Translations under genes and position numbers: made by a program
Shown here: piece by piece, positions 1-7,760 of the stretch
Layout: each line of letters starts with the position of its first letter
Position numbering within the stretch: position 1 is the first letter of the stretch
Notes under the pieces: model-generated
What the model was told of the DNA's origin: nothing
The model's input: only the letters and a program-made list of their open reading frames with translations
The model's database searches: none
Assembly: GCA_023393575.1 (NCBI GenBank)
Contig: JAEWKX010000208.1
Location: 1-8,607 of the forward strand
Origin: Pseudomonadota bacterium
Lineage (GTDB): Bacteria; Pseudomonadota; Alphaproteobacteria; Rhizobiales; Rhizobiaceae
Direction: 5' to 3'
Length of the DNA stretch: 8,607 bases

Positions 1-2645
1 CCGCCGAACAGTTCGACGAGGCCCGCGGTGATCGCAAGCCCGCGCCCGGTGCCCTCGTGGCGGCGGGTCGAAGAGGTATCGACCTGCGAGAACTTCTCGA
101 AGACGGATCTCAGCTTCTCTTCCGGAATGCCGAGGCCGGTGTCCTCGATCCTCACGGTCAGCATCATGTCCGTCTCGCCGATCGGCTCGGAACGCAGATC
201 GATGAAGACGTGGCCCTTCTCGGTGAACTTGACGGCATTGCCCACGAGGTTGGTGATGATCTGGCGGAAACGGCCGGCGTCACCCAGCACGGTCTCCTTC
301 ACCGAGGCGTCGCCGCGGACGATGAGTTCGATATCCTTCTCCGCTGCCGAGGACGAAAGCAGCGTCGCCACGTCCTCGATCGCTTCCACCGGATCGAACG
401 GCGCCTTGCGAAGCTTCATCTGGCCGGCGTCGATCTTGGAGAAGTCGAGGATGTCGTTGATGATCGTCAGCAGCGCATTGCCCGACTTGACGATGATGTC
501 GATGAAGGTCTTCTGGCGCGTGTCGAGATCCGACTTCGCCAGCAGTTCAGCCATGCCGAGAACACCGTTCATCGGCGTGCGGATCTCGTGGCTCATATTG
601 GCGAGGAACTCGGACTTGGCGCGGTCGGCCGCTTCTGCGCGCTCGACCAGGCGTGTCAGTTCCGTCTCGCGATTCTTGACGTCCGTGACATCGGTAAAGA
701 CGGCGAGCCAGTGGTCGCTGCCGCTGAGATTGGCCTCGACATTGATCCACTTGCGTCCCTCGATGCGGAAGGTCGCCTGGACCAACCGGCCCTCGCTGAC
801 ATTCTCCTCCCACAGCCGCAGGATCTCCATCGCCTCGTCGGTCGGGCCGAGATCGCCGCGCTTGACGCAGAAGCGGAACACGTCGCGCCAGAGCGACCCC
901 GGCGCACCGAGGTTCTCGGGGATCTCCAGCATGGCCGGCAAGGCGTTGTTGGAAAACACGATCGTGCCTTCGTGCAGGATGATCAGGCCCTGCGACATGG
1001 CGCTCGTCGCATCGCGCATCAGCGTGCCCTGACGGTCGAGCGCCTGCTGGGCGGCCCGCACCTCCTCGTCCCGCTTGCGGATCGCGGTGATGTCCATGTA
1101 GCTCAGCAGCAGCTTGTCGCCGGAAAGCCTGGTGCCGGACACCAGGATCACCCGACCCTGCGCGCTTCGGACCTCGATCGGCGGCCGCTCTCCGTCCTGC
1201 GTCAGGTCGGCGATGCGCCGGCGGTAGATCTCGTCGAAGGATATCGTCGCGGCATCGCCATAGATGCCGTTGTCGAACATCGCCTTCATGAAGTCGCGGT
1301 AGGGGCGTCCGATGAGTTCGAACTGCTCGCCGGCATCCCAGAAGCCGTAGAAGGCGGGATTGGCGTATTCGAAGACGAGGTCGGCATCGAGGATCCCTAT
1401 GCCGACGGGGATGCCGTGCAGGATCGTCTGCATGTCCTGGCGCAGCTTCTCGGCATGCTCCTTGGCCTGCTTGTAGGGCGTGATGTCGGTGATGGAGCCG
1501 ACGAGATGGGGCTGGCCATCCGCATCGACCACCCGCATCTGGCGCGTGATGACCGGGATGACGCGGCCATCGGGGAAGGTCTTGTCCTCCGCCTTCTCGA
1601 CCGCCTCGCCATCGGCGAGGATGCGATCGTTCTCGGTCTGGCTGCGCTCGGCCTTCCAGGGGAACATCTCGGCATCGGTCTTGCCGAGGATGTTCTCGCG
1701 CCTGTCTCCGAACATTTCCTCATAGGCGGCATTGACGAATTCGAGCCGCTGCTCGGCATCCCGCATGAAGACGGCAACCGGCAGGTCCTCGAGCACGGCG
1801 CGCAGGATCTCGGTCTCGCCGATATTCTTGCGCAGCAGCAGCTCCTGGTCCTTGAAGTCGGTGACGTCCGACCGCAGCGTGATGACCAGGCCGTTGTCGA
1901 GTCGCTTGTTGACACTCTTCAGCCAGCGGCCATCCGACAGTTGCTCGATGTTTTCCGAATAGGGAAGCCTGAACGTCCTGATACGTTCCTGCACCCAGAC
2001 GGAGGAGTCGAGAGGCTCGCGGCCCGCAAGGCGCGGACTGTTCCTGACGCTCTTCTCGTAGACCTGCCCGCAGATCTCGGCGAACGTAACGCCGATCCGC
2101 AGGCGGACACCGAACGAATCGAAGAAGTCGGTGAGCTGGGCATTGTAATAGACGAGGGCATCCGTCTCGTCATAGATGCCGATCCCGACGTCCAGGAGGT
2201 CCAGGGCATCCTCCAGTTGCAGTTCCTGATCGTCCCCATGCCCGGCCATTATCTGTCCTCCCCCACCGCCTGCCTGAAGCTCCCTCGTATGGCCGGCCTC
2301 CCCAGCCGGTTGAAAAGCGCCGAACAGGTAGGTCCGGTCGTCTTCGGTCACGAAGCGTTCTACCGTGATTTCATGGCTGAGCGCGCCGGACGCATCGAGG
2401 CAGCGGACCGTTTCCTCCGTGCCGAAGATCAGCGCGCGGCATTCCTTTTCCTTGCGCTCCGGATGTTCCAGATGCCGCGAATCGTCGCCGGTCGGATGGC
2501 CGAGGAGCGCGCGCGGCTCCATCCCGAACAGCGCGGCATAGGCGCGGTTGACGGCAACATAGTTGAGCGTGCTGTCCTTGATGAACGCCGGTCCGTGCAG
2601 ATCCTCGATCCGCGCGCACGCCGTCCTCAGGAGTTCGCCATGCAT
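1..2645 (-). CDS. Multi-PAS sensor histidine kinase, C-terminus cut by window edge
   Basis: The minus-strand frame is open from 2885 to the left edge. From ATG 2645 it gives 881 residues. PAS-like segments lie at about 15-112 (FIKDSTLNYVAVNRAYAALFG), 140-260, 280-395 (LPVAVFMRDAEQRLEFVNAA), 405-525 (IPVGIGILDADLVFEYANPA) and 545-660. HisKA follows, with FLANMSHEIRTPMNG and phospho-acceptor His at about 686. HATPase_c has the N box (NLVGNAVKF, Asn about 803), G1 DTGLGI (about 835) and G2 GTGRGLAIT (about 867). This architecture is known for autophosphorylating sensor kinases, and a receiver domain may follow beyond the edge. I see no transmembrane segment, so cytosolic sensing is inferred. The ligand is unknown, and no LOV-type cysteine motif is visible. 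The start is uncertain: ATG 2723, 2783 and 2831 are also in frame, but codon use upstream of 2645 looks poor. ATG 2249 has a much better ribosome binding site but would drop the first PAS. Confidence 0.9.
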   Translation of the reverse strand, partial: MHGELLRTACARIEDLHGPAFIKDSTLNYVAVNRAYAALFGMEPRALLGHPTGDDSRHLEHPERKEKECRALIFGTEETVRCLDASGALSHEITVERFVTEDDRTYLFGAFQPAGEAGHTRELQAGGGGGQIMAGHGDDQELQLEDALDLLDVGIGIYDETDALVYYNAQLTDFFDSFGVRLRIGVTFAEICGQVYEKSVRNSPRLAGREPLDSSVWVQERIRTFRLPYSENIEQLSDGRWLKSVNKRLDNGLVITLRSDVTDFKDQELLLRKNIGETEILRAVLEDLPVAVFMRDAEQRLEFVNAAYEEMFGDRRENILGKTDAEMFPWKAERSQTENDRILADGEAVEKAEDKTFPDGRVIPVITRQMRVVDADGQPHLVGSITDITPYKQAKEHAEKLRQDMQTILHGIPVGIGILDADLVFEYANPAFYGFWDAGEQFELIGRPYRDFMKAMFDNGIYGDAATISFDEIYRRRIADLTQDGERPPIEVRSAQGRVILVSGTRLSGDKLLLSYMDITAIRKRDEEVRAAQQALDRQGTLMRDATSAMSQGLIILHEGTIVFSNNALPAMLEIPENLGAPGSLWRDVFRFCVKRGDLGPTDEAMEILRLWEENVSEGRLVQATFRIEGRKWINVEANLSGSDHWLAVFTDVTDVKNRETELTRLVERAEAADRAKSEFLANMSHEIRTPMNGVLGMAELLAKSDLDTRQKTFIDIIVKSGNALLTIINDILDFSKIDAGQMKLRKAPFDPVEAIEDVATLLSSSAAEKDIELIVRGDASVKETVLGDAGRFRQIITNLVGNAVKFTEKGHVFIDLRSEPIGETDMMLTVRIEDTGLGIPEEKLRSVFEKFSQVDTSSTRRHEGTGRGLAITAGLVELFG
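2257..2261 (-). promoter_or_regulatory. Strong Shine-Dalgarno before an internal in-frame ATG of the kinase
   Basis: On the minus strand GGGGGAGG (core GGAGG at 2257-2261) lies 7 nt before ATG 2247-2249, which is in the kinase frame (Met 133 of the 2645-start version). The same bases encode a Gly-rich linker between the first two PAS domains. This is either the real start, which would leave the first PAS unexplained, or an internal start giving a shorter isoform. Alternatively it is chance from Gly codons. Confidence 0.4.
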
Positions 2646-3017
2646 CTCCACCGTCTCTGCTCCAACCGCGTCCGGCCGGCGCCGCAGCGATTCTGTTGTC
2701 GTCCGATCCGGCGATAACACCATAGCGAGCGTTAACAAGTTGTTGCCGGCACCTGCGAGACATCGGAAACTGCATGTCCCCATGCCCGTTCGGCAGCGAT
2801 CCGAGACGACCGCATTGCAGGCCGCACCCATTTCCGCCGGGTAACCGCCGCAATCTCGCCGCAATTCGCGCCTGCATACGTATTTTCAGCTGTTGCCTCA
2901 ACCAGAAGGCGTATTTGCCTGAATGGCTGTTCAGACTAATCCCGCGCCTCTTCCATCAAACTGCCGCCTTTTCCCGTGAGATTCCAACCGTGCCCTGGAA
3001 AGGGAAAGGAACAAGAG
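2646..3017. other. Divergent intergenic region between the kinase and the exported protein
   Basis: This 372-nt spacer separates divergent genes and is AT-richer than its surroundings, mainly at 2700-2770 and 2870-2950. The kinase frame stays open to 2885, so part of 2646-2831 could be coding N-terminus, but codon use there is poor (TTA, ACA and TGC codons). It must hold the promoters of both genes. I see no RNA gene or convincing small ORF. Confidence 0.5.
2915..2942 (+). promoter_or_regulatory. Weak sigma70-like promoter candidate for the exported protein
   Basis: TTGCCT (2915-2920) and TAATCC (2937-2942) are separated by 16 nt and lie about 75 nt before ATG 3018. The -10 match is only partial. 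A short inverted repeat, CTGAA/TTCAG, lies in the spacer region. This is pattern matching only. Confidence 0.25.
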
Positions 3018-3344
3018 ATGACAGTCCTGAAGAAAAGCGCTTCCGCGGGCCTTGCCGCACTCACGCTGGCCGGCGCCGTGATGGCGACCGCACCGGCGGC
3101 GCAGGCCGGCGGCCGCCACAATGACGACGTCCTGGTCGGCGTCGCCGCGGGCCTCGCCGGCGGCATCATCGGTGGCGCCATCGCATCCCAGCCGCGCCGC
3201 GTCTACGTGGAGCCTGAATACGATTACGCACCGCCTCCCCCGCCGGTCTACCGCCGCACCTATTATCGCGCCGCACCGCCCTGCCACTATGAATGGGTGG
3301 AGAACGAATGGGGCGAAGCCTACCGCGCCCGCGTCTGCTACTGA
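3018..3344 (+). CDS. Small exported glycine-zipper protein, function unknown
   Basis: The product is 108 aa. Residues 1-30 form a Sec signal peptide: MTVLKK, a hydrophobic Ala/Leu core, then APAAQA before GG, consistent with signal peptidase I cleavage after Ala30. The mature part begins with GGRHNDD. It then has a glycine-zipper stretch at about 41-57 (GVAAGLAGGIIGGAIAS), a tyrosine- and proline-rich middle with five consecutive prolines (72-76), and a C-terminal CHYEWVENEWGEAYRARVCY with Cys89 and Cys107, which could form a disulfide in the periplasm. Start 3018 is chosen over the in-frame 2976 because AAAGGA lies 7 nt upstream and the signal peptide begins there. Glycine zippers are known to associate with membranes or pack helices; periplasmic or outer-membrane-associated placement is inferred. 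The gene appears monocistronic, with its own terminator just downstream. Confidence 0.85.
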   Translation: MTVLKKSASAGLAALTLAGAVMATAPAAQAGGRHNDDVLVGVAAGLAGGIIGGAIASQPRRVYVEPEYDYAPPPPPVYRRTYYRAAPPCHYEWVENEWGEAYRARVCY

Positions 3345-3367
3345 TTCGGGTTTTCACCCTCTTGCCT

Positions 3368-3403
3368 GCCCGTATCCGCGCTCTGGATGCGGGCCTTCTT
3401 TTT
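3368..3403 (+). terminator. Intrinsic terminator of the exported-protein gene
   Basis: GCCCGTATCC (3368-3377) pairs with GGATGCGGGC (3385-3394) through ten base pairs, one of them a G-T wobble, around a 7-nt loop. A pyrimidine run, CTTCTTTTT, follows. It lies 24 nt after the TAC TGA stop. Confidence 0.9.
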
Positions 3404-3564
3404 GCGCTTGCAAAATCGCAGCTTGACTTTGGCGCAGTCCTCCACCAAATGAGGTCCAGCTTTCACCTTCCGGCCGCCGCGTGAGCTGGCCCTGCGACAC
3501 GAGATCGCGAAGAAGGAACAAGGCGCACAGACAGATCGCCCTCGATCCTTGAGGGTTTACGCGC

Positions 3565-3595
3565 TGGGAAGCAATTTCCAACACACAAGTTCCCA
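3565..3595 (+). promoter_or_regulatory. Mutually exclusive hairpins in the helicase leader
   Basis: TGGGAA (3565-3570) can pair with TTTCCA (3575-3580) across a GCAA tetraloop (GNRA type) with one G-U wobble. It can instead pair perfectly with TTCCCA (3590-3595) across a 19-nt loop. Both cannot form at once, which is the layout expected of a small conformational switch. No folding was computed. Confidence 0.35.
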
Positions 3596-3625
3596 CTTCA
3601 CGCGGGGTTCTTGACGCCAAGGGCA

Positions 3626-3654
3626 AACCGGACGGCATGGTGCCGTGCCCGGTT
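3626..3654 (+). promoter_or_regulatory. GC-rich stem-loop 32 nt upstream of the helicase start
   Basis: AACCGG (3626-3631) pairs with CCGGTT (3649-3654). Inside it, CGGCA (3633-3637) pairs with TGCCG (3641-3645) around a TGG loop, with one unpaired base on the left and three on the right. An alternative GGGCA (3621-3625)/TGCCC (3646-3650) pairing competes with the outer stem. No U tract follows, so it is not a terminator. It ends 18 nt before AAAAGG. Confidence 0.5.
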
Positions 3655-3686
3655 GCGCGCATTGGCGCCCCTAAAAGGTATTCGAC

Positions 3687-4904
<1,218 letters not shown>

Positions 4905-5210
4905 GGACGCCCGCAAAAACCCAAGCGCCCCGCCCGCAAGCCGTTCCTCCAGGCCGAAGGCGCAGAACATCGCAGCGAAGGTGGAGAACGCCAGCCGCAT
5001 GCCAATGGCAACCGCCCGGCGCGCAACGACCAGCGCAAGGAACACCGGAAGGGAAATGCGCCGGCAGCCCACGGCGCGCATGAAAGCTCCAACCAGCGCA
5101 ACCGTAACGGCCACGGCCGCCCCGCCCAGAAGGGCAACGGCAATCCGGGTCCCGTCCGCTTCGGCGGCGACACGGGCGGCGACGGAGGCCGCAAGCGCCA
5201 TCCTGCCTGA
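4905..5210 (+). pseudogene. In-frame C-terminal tail of the helicase beyond a TAA stop
   Basis: Directly after TAA, the same frame runs on for 101 codons to TGA 5208-5210. It encodes a basic, low-complexity tail (for example GRPQKPKRPARKPFLQAEG, NRPARNDQRKEHRKGN, NGHGRPAQKGNGNPGPVRFG, ending GGRKRHPA). Composition matches the Gly/Arg/Asn stretch before the stop, codon use is G/C-ending and there is no other stop. Such tails are known RNA-binding extensions of rhizobial DEAD-box helicases. TGA 5210 lies 24 nt before the terminator, whereas TAA 4904 is 329 nt away. A single substitution (for example CAA to TAA) or a sequencing error explains it. No ribosome binding site or start suggests independent translation. 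The remaining 5211-5268 holds only the terminator. Confidence 0.75.
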
Positions 5211-5233
5211 ACGGTTCGAGCGAAGAAACGTTG

Positions 5234-5259
5234 AAAGAGGCCGCGATCGCGGCCTCTTT
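5234..5259. terminator. Palindromic, probably bidirectional terminator
   Basis: This is a perfect 26-bp palindrome centred on 5246/5247 (arm AAAGAGGCCGCGA), whose central 8 bp are GCGATCGC. On the plus strand it is followed by TTTTCGTT, giving a good U tract for the helicase. On the minus strand the tract is shorter (CTCTTTC). It sits between convergent genes, 24 nt after TGA 5210 and 10 nt after the SDR stop, so it plausibly serves both. Confidence 0.88.
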
Positions 5260-5268
5260 TCGTTGCAG

Positions 5269-6012
5269 CTACTTCACCGACGCGTTGCCGCCATCGGCGA
5301 AGAGAGCCGTGCCCGCAACGAAACTCGCCATCGGCCCCGCCAGGAAGAGCGCGGCACGGGCGATCTCCTCGGGCTGCGCGATCCGCTTCAGCGCATGCAG
5401 CCCCGCCGCCCATTCCTTCTGCGCCGCGTCCCCCGCAGCCGGTGTATCGACACCACCCGGAAGGAGCGCATTGGCTCGGATGCCGCGGGCGGCGTAATCG
5501 GCGGTGATCCCCTTCACCAGCCCCATCAGCCCGGCCTTGGCCGACGCATAGGCTCCCATGTTCGGGATGCCGACGCTCGTCCCCACGAAGGTGGAGGTGA
5601 AGATGATCGATCCGCCGCCCCGTTCCAGCATCGCCGGGATCTGCCGCCTTGCTCCAAGGAAGGCTCCGGTGAGGTTGACCGCGAGAGTTCCCTCCCACTC
5701 CTGCGGCTCCACATCGGCAAGCGGCTTGCAGGGTCCGACGGAGCCGGCATTGTTGAAGGCGATGTCGAGGCCGCCGAACATGTCCCGCGCCGCCTCGATC
5801 ATTCTCGCATGGGTCCCGTCCTCGCCCACGTCGCCGGCAACGGCACAGGCCCGCCCGCCCGCGGAGGTGATCTCCCTGACCACCGCCTGGAGGTTCTCCT
5901 GGCGGCGGGCGTTGAGGACGAGGGACGCTCCTTCGGCGGCAAACAGTCTTGCAGTAGCCAGCCCTATCCCGCTGGACGCGCCCGTGATGATGGCAACCTT
6001 GTTCTCAAGCAT
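5269..6012 (-). CDS. Classical short-chain dehydrogenase/reductase (SDR)
   Basis: The product is 247 aa, the normal length for a classical SDR. It has the cofactor motif TGASSGIG (10-17), NNAG (87-90), Asn113 in VNLTG, and the catalytic triad Ser140, Tyr155 and Lys159 (YASAK). A PGGVDTP segment lies at about 185-191, and a C-terminal FVAGTALFADGG fits the usual SDR end. It should oxidise or reduce a carbonyl/alcohol substrate with NAD(P)(H) in the cytosol. Arg36-Arg37 after the second beta strand (LVLNARR) suggests a preference for NADPH, which is inference. The substrate cannot be read from sequence. ATG 6012 has AAGGAG with 6 nt spacing. The gene lies 85 nt downstream of the DMT transporter on the same strand and may be co-transcribed with it. 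Confidence 0.93.
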   Translation of the reverse strand: MLENKVAIITGASSGIGLATARLFAAEGASLVLNARRQENLQAVVREITSAGGRACAVAGDVGEDGTHARMIEAARDMFGGLDIAFNNAGSVGPCKPLADVEPQEWEGTLAVNLTGAFLGARRQIPAMLERGGGSIIFTSTFVGTSVGIPNMGAYASAKAGLMGLVKGITADYAARGIRANALLPGGVDTPAAGDAAQKEWAAGLHALKRIAQPEEIARAALFLAGPMASFVAGTALFADGGNASVK

Positions 6013-6061
6013 CCGGATCTCCTTTTCTGTCGAGACCCATTGCCTAGCGAGGACAAGATTC

Positions 6062-6098
6062 AGCCGACACCCGTTTCGTGACCCGAAAACGGTCGGCT
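6062..6098 (-). other. Imperfect inverted repeat at the end of the transporter gene
   Basis: AGCCGAC (6062-6068) pairs with GTCGGCT (6092-6098), and inner arms CCGTTTCG / CGAAAACGG extend the stem with one bulge. It overlaps the last base of the DMT stop codon. No T run follows on the minus strand, so it could attenuate transcription or stabilise RNA between the two genes rather than act as a classical terminator. Confidence 0.4.
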
Positions 6099-6970
6099 CA
6101 TGTCCTCCGGTTCACCATGTAGACGCCGGCGACGACGATGATGGTGCCGACGATCATCGGCGGCGTCAGCGGCTCGCCGAACAGGAAGAAAGCCTCGATC
6201 GCCACGACGGGCGGCATCAGGTAGATCAGCGACGCTGCGCGGGAGACCTGGCCGCGGCGGATGAGGTAGAGGAGCAGGCCGACCGCTCCCATCGAGATGC
6301 CGAGCACCGACCATGCCATGGCGAAGATCGCCTCGCCGCTCCAGTCGAAGCGGAGGTCCTCGATGAGAAGCGCCAGCGGCAGCGTCACGATGAAGGCGCC
6401 GGCGAACTGCAGTACCGCGATGGAGAGAAGGTCGCCCTGCTGCAGGTGCCGCTTCTGGTAAAGCGTGCCGCAGGTGACGGAAAACATCGCAAGCAGGTTG
6501 ACCATGACGGGGAAACCCAGGCCGGCGAGCCCGTTCTTCATCGTGTCGACAAGCTGCGGAGAGATCGCGATCAGGATGCCGATGAACCCCACCACGATGC
6601 CGATCTTCTGGCGGGGCCGAAGACGCTCGCCGATCAGCAGCGGCGCCATGGCGGCTGTCAAGAGAGGTTGAAGGCCGGCGATGATGCCGGAAAGGCCGGC
6701 CGGCACCCCCTGCCCGATCGCCCACCAGACGCCGGCGAGATAGAGGCCGTGCAGGAAAATACCGGAGACCATGCCGTGCCAGACGGCAGACCGTTCACGC
6801 GGCCAGGCGGCACCGACGGCGAGGCAGAGGCCGGTGAAGGCGATCGCCGCCAGCGCATGCCGGGCGGCCATGAAAGTCAGCGGATCGGCGTGCGCCACCG
6901 CGAACTTGGCGACCAGCCAGCCGGTGGACCAGAGGAGGACGAAGAGGGCCGGAGCCAGGCGGTCGAGCAT
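6098..6970 (-). CDS. EamA/DMT-superfamily transporter
   Basis: The product is a 290-aa, very hydrophobic protein with about ten predicted transmembrane helices in two homologous EamA halves. The first half ends with the typical motif LSGIIAGLQPLLTAAMAPLLIGERL (about 93-117) followed by QKIGIVVGFIGILI. The second half ends with ASLIYLMPPVVAIEAFFLFGEPLTP (about 246-270) followed by MIVGTIIVVAGVYMV and a short basic tail, NRRT. Members of this superfamily sit in the inner membrane and export metabolites or amino acids; the substrate here is unknown. Start 6970 gives a complete first helix, and the frame is closed upstream by a stop at 7037-7039. The ribosome binding site is weak (GGAT), but a good promoter lies 42 nt upstream. 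The SDR follows 85 nt downstream. Confidence 0.92.
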   Translation of the reverse strand: MLDRLAPALFVLLWSTGWLVAKFAVAHADPLTFMAARHALAAIAFTGLCLAVGAAWPRERSAVWHGMVSGIFLHGLYLAGVWWAIGQGVPAGLSGIIAGLQPLLTAAMAPLLIGERLRPRQKIGIVVGFIGILIAISPQLVDTMKNGLAGLGFPVMVNLLAMFSVTCGTLYQKRHLQQGDLLSIAVLQFAGAFIVTLPLALLIEDLRFDWSGEAIFAMAWSVLGISMGAVGLLLYLIRRGQVSRAASLIYLMPPVVAIEAFFLFGEPLTPPMIVGTIIVVAGVYMVNRRT

Positions 6971-7287
6971 GCGAGAGATCCGGCAGGAGCGGCATGGCCG
7001 CGGGAAAGGCTTCCATAGGCAGCCGGCGCCACGCGGTCAAAGCAGAAAATCTGACAGGTCGGATGAGCCTTGCTGAAGCTCCCGGAACGGCACCGGGGCC
7101 GGACCGCAAGTCCCGCAGAACGAAGCGATGGATCGCAAGCTCCCGCAGGGCCATTCCCGAGCTTTCCACCCGCGCCATGGATGCCAATGCCTGCATTCCC
7201 TTCTGCGGTGAGCGGTCAGCGCGTCGGCCGGCCCGACGCCCCGCCGGAAGCGGGTCCGGGCCGAGGGAAGAAGCGACGGTTCGCCGG
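6971..7287. other. Intergenic region upstream of the transporter
   Basis: This 317-nt stretch holds the promoter at 7012-7040 and a small stem-loop, GCGTCGG/CCGACGC (7221-7227/7233-7239). The stem-loop lies about 50 nt after the stop of the 7288-7614 gene but lacks a T run. Open frames crossing it on both strands have no ribosome binding site, no recognisable domain, and run into real genes in other frames. I see no gene here. Confidence 0.5.
7012..7040 (-). promoter_or_regulatory. Sigma70-like promoter of the transporter gene
   Basis: On the minus strand TTGACC (7035-7040) and TATGGA (7012-7017) are separated by exactly 17 nt. The predicted transcription start is near 7005, giving a leader of about 35 nt to ATG 6970. 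This position and spacing fit the DMT gene and, if the two are co-transcribed, the SDR. Confidence 0.55.
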
Positions 7288-7614
7288 CTACTCTACCGCG
7301 GAGGGCGGCGGCGCCAACTGCCGCAGACGGGCGCGCAGGACGTTGTACGCTGCCTGCATCATATCCATGTCCTGCTGGTGGCTGAGTGCCGCGACCGCAA
7401 CCATGAGATCACCCACCGAGGTGGGCACCTCCTCGGCGTCCCGCTCGAACGCCTTCTGCAAGAGCCTGCGCCCGGCATCCTCGGTGCCGCCCAGGCCACG
7501 ATAGAGCGCCAATGAGGCCTCCAGCATCCGCAGGCGAAAATCGGGCTGCGCTCCGTTGCGCGATGCCTGCTCCAGCTTCAGCAGCTTTATGGTCCGGTTC
7601 TGGATTTCACTCAT
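7288..7614 (-). CDS. Small soluble protein of unknown function
   Basis: The product is 108 aa with no signal peptide, transmembrane segment or cysteine. It appears almost entirely helical, with hydrophobic residues at helical spacing (MLEASLALYRGLGG, VGDLMVAVAALSHQQDMDMM, AAYNVLRARLRQL) and a short disordered end, PPPSAVE. I do not recognise the family. The start ATG 7614 is preceded by a G run (GGGGGCGTC), a weak ribosome binding site. The gene is transcribed away from the J-like gene across a 146-nt spacer carrying an inverted repeat, so the two may share regulation. Coding quality is supported by G/C-ending codons and by the lack of a better frame on the other strand. Confidence 0.72.
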   Translation of the reverse strand: MSEIQNRTIKLLKLEQASRNGAQPDFRLRMLEASLALYRGLGGTEDAGRRLLQKAFERDAEEVPTSVGDLMVAVAALSHQQDMDMMQAAYNVLRARLRQLAPPPSAVE

Positions 7615-7656
7615 GACGCCCCCGAATAGTCCGCGCCGGGACCATAGATTGCGGCG

Positions 7657-7676
7657 GTTTTACAGGTGGTTAAAAC
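7657..7676. promoter_or_regulatory. Inverted repeat in a divergent spacer, candidate operator
   Basis: GTTTTA (7657-7662) and TAAAAC (7671-7676) are perfect 6-bp arms around an 8-nt spacer (CAGGTGGT), making a 20-bp dyad in the most AT-rich part of the 7615-7760 intergenic region. Its position between two divergent starts fits binding of a dimeric regulator or an overlapping promoter. No cognate regulator is encoded nearby. Confidence 0.35.
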
Positions 7677-7760
7677 ACTCCGCGATCCGATGCAGCAGGC
7701 CCTCGCCGCAAGCCCGGCACCACGTTCGGGTGATCTAGTCGGCGGGAAGGAGCGCAAGAC

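Larger units (their letters stand above)
3345..3686 (+). promoter_or_regulatory. Intergenic region and structured leader of the helicase gene
   Basis: After the terminator, about 280 nt lead to the helicase with no supported ORF. A promoter-like TTGACT (3423-3428) lies 18 nt before AAATGA (3447-3452), a moderate match. If it is used, the leader would be about 225 nt long and hold several hairpins: CCCTC/GAGGG (3539-3555), two competing pairings of TGGGAA (3565-3570), and a strong stem at 3626-3654. The ribosome binding site AAAAGG (3673-3678) lies outside these stems. Long structured leaders are known for cold-induced DEAD-box helicase genes; such control is inferred here. Confidence 0.4.

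Noticed and set aside
57..2717. An 886-codon plus-strand open frame
   Set aside because: It lies antisense to the PAS/HisKA kinase, whose motifs are unmistakable on the minus strand. The plus-strand product is an Arg/Asp/Leu-rich shadow typical of GC-rich DNA and shows no domain.
2721..2831. Earlier kinase starts at ATG 2723, 2783 or 2831
   Set aside because: They have no Shine-Dalgarno sequence and the added codons have poor bias. They cannot be fully excluded because the frame is open to 2885.
3539..3555. A CCCTC/GAGGG hairpin followed by TTT as a possible terminator
   Set aside because: The stem is only five base pairs and the T run is three bases. The strong terminator at 3368-3403 already ends the upstream gene.
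5558..7018. A 486-codon plus-strand open frame
   Set aside because: It is antisense to the SDR and the transporter, both confirmed by motifs. Its His/Arg/Asp-rich product has no domain.
6795..7196. A 133-codon minus-strand open frame starting in the spacer upstream of the transporter
   Set aside because: It overlaps the transporter start in another frame, has no clear ribosome binding site or domain, and covers the best promoter of the transporter.
6994..7515. Plus-strand open frames over 6994-7515
   Set aside because: They run antisense into the 7288-7614 gene, have Arg/Pro-rich low-complexity products and lack a ribosome binding site.
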